A stretch of DNA of 64,000 nucleotides from Anaerocaecibacter muris. Its GTDB lineage: Bacteria > Bacillota > Clostridia > Christensenellales > Pumilibacteraceae. Position 1 is the first letter of the stretch. Every line of letters starts with the position of its first letter. A program made the translations under genes and the position numbers. This document shows, one piece after another, positions 58,407 through 64,000 of this stretch. The notes beneath the pieces were generated by a model, which saw only the letters and a list, made by a program, of their open reading frames with translations, did not search any database and was not told the DNA's origin. Location: the NCBI RefSeq assembly GCF_943192945.1, contig NZ_CALPCE010000007.1:1-64000 (forward strand), in the 5' to 3' direction.

Positions 58407-59418
58407 TGTTAATTTCCTCCAATGTGTTTTTTATCGCAATTCCTATTTCTTTTGCCAAATTCACGGGAACGGCGTTCCCAACTTGTTTGTATTTTTCCGA
58501 AAGTTTGCCCCAAAAACCCCAGGTATCGGGGAAAGTTTGTATGCGAGCATTTTCACGATAAGAAAACGGGCGGACTTCTATCGGGTGACATCTATCGGTT
58601 TGTTTCATACCCGGACTTGTCAATACCGCTAACGACGGCTCGTCTAAACCAATACGGCGCAAAATTCCCGTTCGCCCACCGCCCATATACCAACAAGTTT
58701 TCATATATTCTTTTGCAATTTCTGGGTCAATATCACGCCAATAACCGCCGGGCGGAACTAATGCAAATATTTTCTCTTTATATTCGGAATATCTTTCGCA
58801 CTCGTCTTTCGACGGGTTTGTATCAAGTTTTACATCTCGCATTATGGGGCGGTAATCGTGTTTTTGCGGAAACGTAAAAGAACATTGATTTACTAAATCG
58901 TTGCGTATTCCGACAGTAATAAGCCGTTCGCGTTTTTGCGGAACTCCGTAATCCCATGCATTAAGAATCGCGTGCATAGTTTTGTACCCTTGTTCTTGAA
59001 AAATAGTTAATATAGTTTGATACGTTTTTCCTTTGTCGTGAGTTAAAAGCCCCCGTACATTTTCAAATAAAAACATTTTTGGTTGTAATTTTTCCAAAAA
59101 AGTGGCGTAATGATAAAACATTGTACCGCGTACATCTTGCAACCCCAATCTTTTGCCTGCATAACTAAACGATTGACATGGCGCACCACCGGATAATAAA
59201 TCTAATTCACCCTTTTGAATATTGAATTCTTTTTCTAAATCTTTTTGTGTGGTAATAGCTATATCTTCACGTAACACTTTCCATTGCGGTCTATTGAAGA
59301 TGAGAGTATTTGCGGCACTTTTATCAAATTCCACAAGTCCGATATGCTCAAACCCTGCTTGTTCCAAACCAAGAGCCAAGCCGCCAGCACCTGCAAATAA
59401 TTCTATACTTTTCAACAT
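58399..59418 (-). CDS. dcm: DNA (cytosine-5-)-methyltransferase of the Eco47II-type system
   Basis: About 339 residues from the ATG at 59418, which has GGAG nine bases upstream; the longer frame opens with TTG at 59433 inside that ribosome site. C5 methyltransferase motifs are complete: SIELFAGAGGLALGLE (I), GGAPCQSFSYAGKR with the catalytic Cys near residue 81 (IV), FENVRG (VI), PQKRERLITVG (VIII) and QVGNAVPV (X). It protects the host from the nuclease encoded next and heads the three-gene operon. An AT-rich spacer of about 170 bp separates it from the tRNA-Ser terminator. Confidence 0.93.
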   Translation of the reverse strand: MLKSIELFAGAGGLALGLEQAGFEHIGLVEFDKSAANTLIFNRPQWKVLREDIAITTQKDLEKEFNIQKGELDLLSGGAPCQSFSYAGKRLGLQDVRGTMFYHYATFLEKLQPKMFLFENVRGLLTHDKGKTYQTILTIFQEQGYKTMHAILNAWDYGVPQKRERLITVGIRNDLVNQCSFTFPQKHDYRPIMRDVKLDTNPSKDECERYSEYKEKIFALVPPGGYWRDIDPEIAKEYMKTCWYMGGGRTGILRRIGLDEPSLAVLTSPGMKQTDRCHPIEVRPFSYRENARIQTFPDTWGFWGKLSEKYKQVGNAVPVNLAKEIGIAIKNTLEEINND

Positions 59419-59593
59419 AGGTGTGCACTCCAATCGCTATATACAAAATATTATAACAAAAATAAAATATTTTTTCAAGTATATAGCATAGTTGAAACAC
59501 AAAATGGCACTATAGCGGGTACTTGACGCGCCGCAACGAGCGACCCGAAATGCTGAGCGGTCAAATGTGGTAAAAGAGAGCAGGAAATATTGA

Positions 59594-59635
59594 AAAAGAA
59601 AAAATCGGCAAGGCACTTTTTGCTTCACCGATTTT
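59594..59635 (-). terminator. Intrinsic terminator after tRNA-Ser
   Basis: Arms AAAAATCGG and CCGATTTT with further partial pairing inside. On the minus strand it is followed by TTCTTTTTC, directly after the CCA end of the tRNA. Confidence 0.8.
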
Positions 59636-59724
59636 TGGCGGAGACGGTGGGATTCGAACCCACGAGCCCTTGCAGGCTACCTGATTTCGAGTCAGGCCCG
59701 TTATGACCACTTCGATACATCTCC
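59636..59724 (-). tRNA. tRNA-Ser (anticodon CGA)
   Basis: An 89-nt type II tRNA with acceptor GGAGATG and CGTCTCC, anticodon stem CCTGA/TCAGG with loop CTCGAAA, a long variable arm (GCCTGCAAGGGC), T loop TTCGAAT, discriminator G and encoded CCA. Reads UCG codons. Confidence 0.95.
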
Positions 59725-59824
59725 ATTTATCAATATTTAATTATTCGCTTTGTTCGGCTTGTTCCTTTGATTATTCGCTCAATGCTTTACGTTCGGCTTG
59801 TGATTTGATTCAATCTTGCGATTG

Positions 59825-59900
59825 TGGTCGAAGTGGCGAGACTCGAACTCGCGGCCTCATGGTCCCTAACCATGCGCGCTACCAACTGCGCTACACCTCG
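59825..59900 (-). tRNA. tRNA-Pro (anticodon AGG)
   Basis: A 76-nt tRNA with acceptor CGAGGTG and CACTTCG (C1-G72 as usual in bacterial tRNA-Pro), D arm GCGCAGTTGGTAGCGC, anticodon stem CATGG/CCATG with loop TTAGGGA, T arm GCGAG/CTCGC and encoded CCA. The anticodon is AGG, with G37. An A34 proline tRNA is uncommon in bacteria. Confidence 0.92.
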
Positions 59901-60110
59901 ATAGCTAAATTATTATACGCCCTTTATTCGCATTTGTCAATCGCTTTGCCTGACTTTTCGGCGTAACTTTTAAATTATATTCGTTGCGTGTTGGGAAATT
60001 CGTCGGCGAGCTCGGCGACGTTCGGTTTTTTCGCAAACAAAACGGCGCGGGGTATGCCGCGCCGAGCAGTCCTATTAGTCTTTTTCTATTTGCGTGCCGC
60101 GCGCTTTTTG

Positions 60111-60728
60111 TCAAGGCTTAAAGCGCACGTCGGTCACTGTGATCTTGCCGCCGCAGTCGGGGCAGGGCGCTCTTGCCGTCAAGCCGTCGAACATATAGCC
60201 CATATTGGCGTCGTTGACGAGCGCGAGTTCATTGTTGCAAATGGGGCACTTCTGGCTGAAAACGAACGTGCGTTCTTTTTTATCCTCGACCGAGCGCACT
60301 TTGAGGAACAGGCTTTGCGTGAGCTTTTTGCATTTTCTGCAATAGAATATCGCGTCGAAAGCGACAAACCCCTCTGCGGTTTGCGCGTCCGCCCACAGCG
60401 CCATGCTTTTGTTGAGTCTGTCTATCTGTTCGGGAGTATACTTGCCGTAAATCGCTTTTATATCGTCCGCCTCGAACAGATTGATTGCCTGACCGCACAC
60501 GTCGTAATTGATCATGGACAGACCGTCGGCGTTGTTCATCATGAACGCGGTGCGTTGCGCTTCGTTTTTATTGAGCAACATGCGGTTGACCGCTTCGAGC
60601 AGTTTGTCCGCGTCGCGTTCGGGGACGTTGTCCACAGCGTCCTGCAAAGTCGCAATGTCGCGCGACCCGATAGTAAACACGTGGTCTTTGCCGCATTTAT
60701 TGCATTTGAAAGTAACGGTTTTAGTCAT
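60111..60728 (-). CDS. Zinc-ribbon protein of unknown function
   Basis: A 205-residue protein starting at the ATG at 60728 (GAGG upstream). It has four CxxC pairs: CNKC near the N-terminus, CRKC (about 131), CPIC (about 160) and CPDC (about 190), suggesting two zinc ribbons, one made by the ends and one in the middle. The segment between about 20 and 125 looks helical and has no known motif. CPDCGGKITVTDVRF near the end is typical of ribbon proteins that bind nucleic acid or RNA polymerase. It has its own promoter. No function can be named. Confidence 0.78.
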   Translation of the reverse strand: MTKTVTFKCNKCGKDHVFTIGSRDIATLQDAVDNVPERDADKLLEAVNRMLLNKNEAQRTAFMMNNADGLSMINYDVCGQAINLFEADDIKAIYGKYTPEQIDRLNKSMALWADAQTAEGFVAFDAIFYCRKCKKLTQSLFLKVRSVEDKKERTFVFSQKCPICNNELALVNDANMGYMFDGLTARAPCPDCGGKITVTDVRFKP

Positions 60729-60805
60729 CAACGAGCCTCTTGTTACGTTATTCTTGATAGGATTATATACAGAAATAATACGTAAAATATATTTGCGTCG
60801 AGATT

Positions 60806-60834
60806 ATTATATCACGGAGAATTACATAATTCAA
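60806..60834 (-). promoter_or_regulatory. Promoter of the zinc-ribbon gene
   Basis: Minus strand: TTGAAT (60829-60834), a 17-nt spacer and TATAAT (60806-60811), about 80 nt before the start codon. The rest of 60732-61041 shows nothing else that I can support. Confidence 0.7.
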
Positions 60835-61041
60835 GTATTTTCGGCAGGTTTGGCGCATTTTGTGCAATGATTCTCCTAACTTATTATAATAAACGCGTGC
60901 CGCGGGGTATTTGTCGAACGCCGCGACGATAGCGAAAATCCCGTCGAACGCGCGTCCGCACCGCTTGCTCCGCGCCCTTGTATGCGGCGAATTTAACCGC
61001 GTTCTGTACAACGCGGACGCTATTATGTACCCTTTATTTTG

Positions 61042-61070
61042 TTGACTTATGCCGAGGCAGTCTGTATAAT
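61042..61070 (+). promoter_or_regulatory. Promoter giving a leaderless mrnC message
   Basis: TTGACT (61042-61047), a 17-nt spacer and TATAAT (61065-61070). The mrnC start codon GTG begins at 61077, the expected first transcribed base, so the message would have no leader. Confidence 0.75.
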
Positions 61071-61076
61071 AGAACT

Positions 61077-61478
61077 GTGGAAAAGTTAGGTGCGGACAGA
61101 CTTACTCCGGTCGGACTTGCGTTCGTCGGCGACGCGGTACATACGCTTTATGTCAGGGAACGCGTCGTTACGGAACTCGACGGCGTTGTCGGCACTTTGC
61201 ACACCGCGGCGTCGCGTCGGGTAAACGCCAAGGCGCAAGCGGCGGTGTTCGACGAGCTTATCCGCCGCGGCTTTTTTACCGAAGCGGAAGCGGACGTTGC
61301 GCGCCGCGCCAAAAACGCGCATCTTCATTCGCGAACAAAAGCCGCCACCCCGACGGACTACCACAAAGCGACCGCACTCGAAGCGGTTATCGGGTATGTC
61401 CATCTGTCGGGCGAGTTCGATCGCGAAAAGCAACTGCTCGACCTGTGTTTCGACATAGGCAATCGGACGGCGGAGTAG
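61077..61478 (+). CDS. mrnC: Mini-ribonuclease 3
   Basis: A 133-residue RNase III-domain protein without a double-stranded RNA-binding domain, the size and layout of Mini-III, which processes the ends of 23S rRNA precursors in Bacillota. Conserved parts are LAFVGDAVHTLYVRE (metal and catalytic acid region) and DYHKATALEAVIGYVHLSG (second acidic motif). The start is GTG at 61077: the family begins here and the promoter's -10 box ends six bases earlier. A longer frame from 60978 would include the promoter. Confidence 0.9.
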   Translation: MEKLGADRLTPVGLAFVGDAVHTLYVRERVVTELDGVVGTLHTAASRRVNAKAQAAVFDELIRRGFFTEAEADVARRAKNAHLHSRTKAATPTDYHKATALEAVIGYVHLSGEFDREKQLLDLCFDIGNRTAE

Positions 61479-61591
61479 CCGTACTGCGGTCTTTCGCCCG
61501 TCGGCAAAACGGCAAAACACTTACTATATATAATGTATATCAATCGCGCGTGCGCGGCGAATATAAAAAACCATTTACAAAAGGAAACAGT

Positions 61592-62335
61592 ATGCAGGTA
61601 TCACCCAAAGTCAAGTTAATTCGTTACACCGCCGACCCCGAAGCGACGGTTGCGCTCGCGGCAAAGCTGTGCTATTCGGACAGGGAAGTGGACGATCTCA
61701 CCGACAACATCATGTCGGGCGACAACGGGGCGTTTATAGCTCGGCTTATGGAAATGGGTCATCACTCGCCGACGGAGCACGCTTCGTTCACGTTTTCTAT
61801 CGAGGGCGTGTCGCGCGCGCTGTTGGCGCAGATAACAAGACACCGCATAGCGTCGTTCTCGGTGCGTTCGCAGCGTTACGTGTCCGAGGATTCGTTCAAC
61901 TATGTAATCCCGCCCGCAATAGAGGAACTGGGCGCGGCGGCGGTCGCGCGATACGTCGGGCAAATGGATACCATAATGGACTGGTACCGCGATTGGCAGA
62001 GCGCGCTCGGCAGGGGCGAGAGTTCCAACGAGGACGCGCGGTTCATACTGCCCAACGCGTGCGAAACCAAAATGATAGTCACAATGAACGCGCGCGAGCT
62101 TATGCACTTTTTCGAGTTGCGTTGTTGCAATCGCGCGCAGTGGGAAATTCGCAGCGTGGCGTGGAAAATGCTGGAAGAAGTCGTCAAGATCGCGCCCAAC
62201 CTGTTCCGCGACTGCGGACCCGCGTGCTTGAACGGCGCGTGTCCGGAAGGCAAAAAGTCGTGCGGCAAGGCGAGCGAAGTAAAAGCGACGCGAGATAAAC
62301 TGTTTGCCGCGGTCAAATCGGACAAAGCGAAATAA
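61592..62335 (+). CDS. thyX: Flavin-dependent thymidylate synthase
   Basis: A 247-residue ThyX from the ATG at 61592 (AAGGAA upstream); a longer frame from 61445 overlaps mrnC and lacks a ribosome site. The ThyX motif RHRIASFSVRSQRY is intact. GHHSPTEHASFTFSIEG and the substrate-binding ELMHFFELRC segment are also typical. It makes dTMP from dUMP using FAD, NADPH and methylene-tetrahydrofolate. A short Cys- and Lys-containing tail (CPEGKKSCGKASEVK) ends the protein. Confidence 0.96.
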   Translation: MQVSPKVKLIRYTADPEATVALAAKLCYSDREVDDLTDNIMSGDNGAFIARLMEMGHHSPTEHASFTFSIEGVSRALLAQITRHRIASFSVRSQRYVSEDSFNYVIPPAIEELGAAAVARYVGQMDTIMDWYRDWQSALGRGESSNEDARFILPNACETKMIVTMNARELMHFFELRCCNRAQWEIRSVAWKMLEEVVKIAPNLFRDCGPACLNGACPEGKKSCGKASEVKATRDKLFAAVKSDKAK

Positions 62336-62377
62336 CGTTTTTCGGTCGCGTTGGAATAAACGCGACGTGGAGCAGAT

Positions 62378-63118
62378 ATAAAGATTTACGGTAAAAACGC
62401 CGTTCTCGAACGGCTTAAAAACGGCGGAGGGCTTAACCGCGTCGAGCTTTTGAGCGGCGGCGCGCACGACGGTCGGGTGGACAAAATCCTCGACATGGCG
62501 AAGCGTGCGGGCGTGCCCGTGCGGTTTTGCGACAAGCCCGCGCTCGACCGCGCGGCGGAGGGCGCGACGCACCAGGGCTGTATCGGCTATGCGACCGACT
62601 TCGGCTATTCGGAGCTTGACGACATATTCGAGGTTGCCGAACGCCGCGGCGAACAACCTTTTATAGTAATCCTCGACGGCATAGAGGATCCGCACAACTT
62701 CGGCAGTATTTTGCGGTCGTGCGAGTGCGGCGGCGTGCACGGCGCGGTTATCGGCAAAAACAGGCAAGCGCCCGTAAACGACACCGTTATCAAAGTCGCG
62801 GAGGGCGCGGCGGAATACGTCAAGGTCGCGCGCGTCGTCAATATTAACGATGCAATACGCGAGCTTAAAAACCGCGGCGTGTGGGTGTACGCGCTCGACA
62901 TGGGCGGTGCGGACATATACAAAACCGATTTGACGGGCGCGGTCGCGCTTGTGGTCGGCGCGGAAGGCAAGGGCGTTTCGCGGCTCACGAAAGAACTTTG
63001 CGACGGCGTGCTGTCGTTGCCGATGCGCGGGCAAATCAACTCGCTCAATGCGGGTGTCGCCGCCGCGCTCGGCATATACGCAAAACTTCAATGCGATAAT
63101 AAATCACGTTCCGAATAA
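62378..63118 (+). CDS. rlmB: TrmH/RlmB-family rRNA 2'-O-methyltransferase, apparent AUA start
   Basis: The full protein has about 246 residues. A small substrate-binding N-terminal domain opens with KIYGKNAVLERLKNG, where relatives begin with Met in the place of the first codon. The SPOUT methyltransferase domain has ILDGIEDPHNFGSILRSCEC (motif 1), LVVGAEGKGVS (motif 2) and LPMRGQINSLNAGVAAAL (motif 3). In this frame there is no ATG, GTG or TTG between an upstream stop and the conserved start: ATA at 62378, five bases after GGAG, sits exactly where Met should be. A TTG at 62450 would cut into the conserved domain. It should methylate the ribose of a guanosine in 23S rRNA or a related site. 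Confidence 0.88.
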   Translation: MKIYGKNAVLERLKNGGGLNRVELLSGGAHDGRVDKILDMAKRAGVPVRFCDKPALDRAAEGATHQGCIGYATDFGYSELDDIFEVAERRGEQPFIVILDGIEDPHNFGSILRSCECGGVHGAVIGKNRQAPVNDTVIKVAEGAAEYVKVARVVNINDAIRELKNRGVWVYALDMGGADIYKTDLTGAVALVVGAEGKGVSRLTKELCDGVLSLPMRGQINSLNAGVAAALGIYAKLQCDNKSRSE

Positions 63119-63129
63119 AGGAGAGGACC

Positions 63130-63882
63130 ATGAGAAAACCTATAATTGCAGGCAACTGGAAAATGAACAAGACCGTGGCGGAGTGTCGCGAACTTATCGA
63201 AGCGCTTGCGCCCCAAGTAAAAGGCGCGCAGTGCGACGTCGTTGTGTGCGTGCCGTATACGGATATTGCGCTCGCGGCGGAACTGTGCAAGGGCACTAAC
63301 ATAGCGGTCGGCGCGCAGAACATTGCGTGGGCGGACAACGGTGCGTTCACAGGCGAAGTGTCCGCGGCAATGCTCAAAGAGGCGGGCGCGACGTATGTCG
63401 TTATCGGACACAGCGAACGCCGTCAGTATTTCGGCGAAACGGACGCGTCGGTCAACGCGCGACTCACGCAGGCGTTAAAGACGGGCTTCAATCCCATACT
63501 GTGCGTGGGCGAAATGTTGGACGAGCGCGAGGGCGGCAAGACCGAGCAAGTCTGCCGCACGCAGGTAGTCGGCGCGTTTAAGGACATATCCGCCGCCGAC
63601 GCGCAAAAGGTAGTAATCGCTTACGAACCCGTATGGGCGATAGGCACGGGCAAGACCGCGACGGACGAGCAAGCCAACGAAACGATCGGCTATATCCGCT
63701 CGGTAGTCAAAGAGCTGTACGGCGCGGCGGTCGCGGACGGCATGCGCATACAGTACGGCGGAAGCATGAACGCAAAGAACGTTGCGGGGCTTATGGCTCA
63801 ACCGGAAATCGACGGCGGGCTTATAGGCGGTGCGAGCCTCAAACCCGACGATTTTGCGATAATAGTCAATACCGCGAAATAA
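63130..63882 (+). CDS. tpiA: Triosephosphate isomerase
   Basis: A complete 250-residue glycolytic enzyme interconverting dihydroxyacetone phosphate and glyceraldehyde-3-phosphate. Substrate Lys in AGNWKMNKT (about 13), catalytic His94 in VIGHSERRQYFGE, catalytic Glu166 in AYEPVWAIGTG and the C-terminal GGAS phosphate loop are all present. RBS GGAG. It lies 11 nt after the methyltransferase and 49 nt before the phosphoglycerate mutase gene. Confidence 0.97.
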   Translation: MRKPIIAGNWKMNKTVAECRELIEALAPQVKGAQCDVVVCVPYTDIALAAELCKGTNIAVGAQNIAWADNGAFTGEVSAAMLKEAGATYVVIGHSERRQYFGETDASVNARLTQALKTGFNPILCVGEMLDEREGGKTEQVCRTQVVGAFKDISAADAQKVVIAYEPVWAIGTGKTATDEQANETIGYIRSVVKELYGAAVADGMRIQYGGSMNAKNVAGLMAQPEIDGGLIGGASLKPDDFAIIVNTAK

Positions 63883-63931
63883 CCGCAATACAATAATATC
63901 ACCAAAGAAATTTACGGAAGGTGCGAAAAAA

Positions 63932-64000
63932 ATGAACGCTTTAATTATTCTCGACGGCTTCGGCAACAACCCCGACGATTACGGCAACGCGATAAACAAA
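63932..64000 (+). CDS. gpmI: Cofactor-independent phosphoglycerate mutase, 5' end only
   Basis: The first 23 codons are present (MNALIILDGFGNN ... YGNAINK). The LDGFG motif with the metal-binding Asp and the GNAI motif are the start of the GpmI/alkaline-phosphatase superfamily enzyme. GGAAGGTG precedes the ATG. The neighbouring tpiA agrees with a glycolytic operon. The rest lies beyond the window. Confidence 0.85.
   Translation, partial: MNALIILDGFGNNPDDYGNAINK

Noticed and set aside
60978-61076. N-terminal extension of Mini-RNase III from an ATG at 60978
   Set aside because: It would place the -35 and -10 boxes inside the gene and add residues not found in the family.

Overview
The window looks like a chromosomal segment of an uncultured Gram-positive anaerobe of the Bacillota, probably a gut clostridial lineage. 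The support is a mix of lipoprotein sugar-binding proteins with MalF/MalG-type permeases, ThyX, Mini-RNase III, a TPP-riboswitch ThiT-type transporter and a large alpha-glucan gene set. Most of the sequence has moderate-to-high GC with many GCG/CGC codons. Three patches are clearly more AT-rich and look acquired: about 41.1-45.9 kb, 50.4-51.2 kb and 57.0-59.5 kb.

Layout. 0-0.5 kb: intergenic repeats. 0.5-2.2 kb: an Ala/Gln-rich coiled-coil protein on the minus strand. 2.4-5.8 kb: response regulator, ABC ATPase, permease and histidine kinase. 6.0-10.7 kb: a lipoprotein and an anchored pullulanase. 11.5-22.5 kb: a sugar-uptake operon under a promoter with a built-in palindromic operator (binding lipoprotein, two permeases, a GH43-like lipoprotein and a 1596-residue surface lipoprotein). 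22.7-24.3 kb: a membrane protein and a small XRE regulator. 24.9-30.2 kb: a GH78-like enzyme, then a lipid-type glycosyltransferase, a PlsC-type acyltransferase and a ParA ATPase in one tight operon. 30.6-32.2 kb: a TPP riboswitch and a ThiT-like transporter with an extra membrane domain. 32.3-40.6 kb: glycogen genes glgB, glgA and glgP plus a GH13 cyclomaltodextrinase-like enzyme. 40.8-47.5 kb: tRNA-Arg(CCG) followed by an AT-rich restriction-modification island and a graveyard of gene fragments, with 15-16 bp copies of the tRNA 3' end repeated at 46.96 and 47.45 kb. 47.6-50.4 kb: a degenerate RadC-like protein, a dGTPase-like HD protein and a ferritin-like protein. 50.4-54.4 kb: a membrane protein and two ankyrin-repeat proteins. 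54.6-56.9 kb: an esterase fragment, a flavodoxin-ferredoxin protein and a PP-loop ATPase. 57.1-59.4 kb: an Eco47II-type restriction-modification system. 59.6-59.9 kb: tRNA-Ser and tRNA-Pro. 60.1-64.0 kb: a zinc-ribbon protein, mrnC, thyX, a TrmH/RlmB-type methyltransferase, tpiA and the start of a phosphoglycerate mutase gene.

How the genes fit together. The main theme is alpha-glucan and sugar metabolism: outside the cell (pullulanase, binding protein, GH43-like protein, large lipoprotein) and inside it (glycogen synthesis, branching, phosphorolysis and debranching). No glgC and no sugar-ABC ATPase lie in the window, so ADP-glucose supply and the importer's motor must be encoded elsewhere. 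The accessory regions hold two separate restriction-modification systems and a PP-loop ATPase paired with an Fe-S flavoprotein. At least four well-preserved copies of a MITE-like repeat sit in intergenic regions. Promoters of the TTGACA-N17-TATAAT type are easy to recognise throughout and support many gene starts.

Limits: all functions were assigned by reading the translated proteins by eye. No database search or structure prediction was run.
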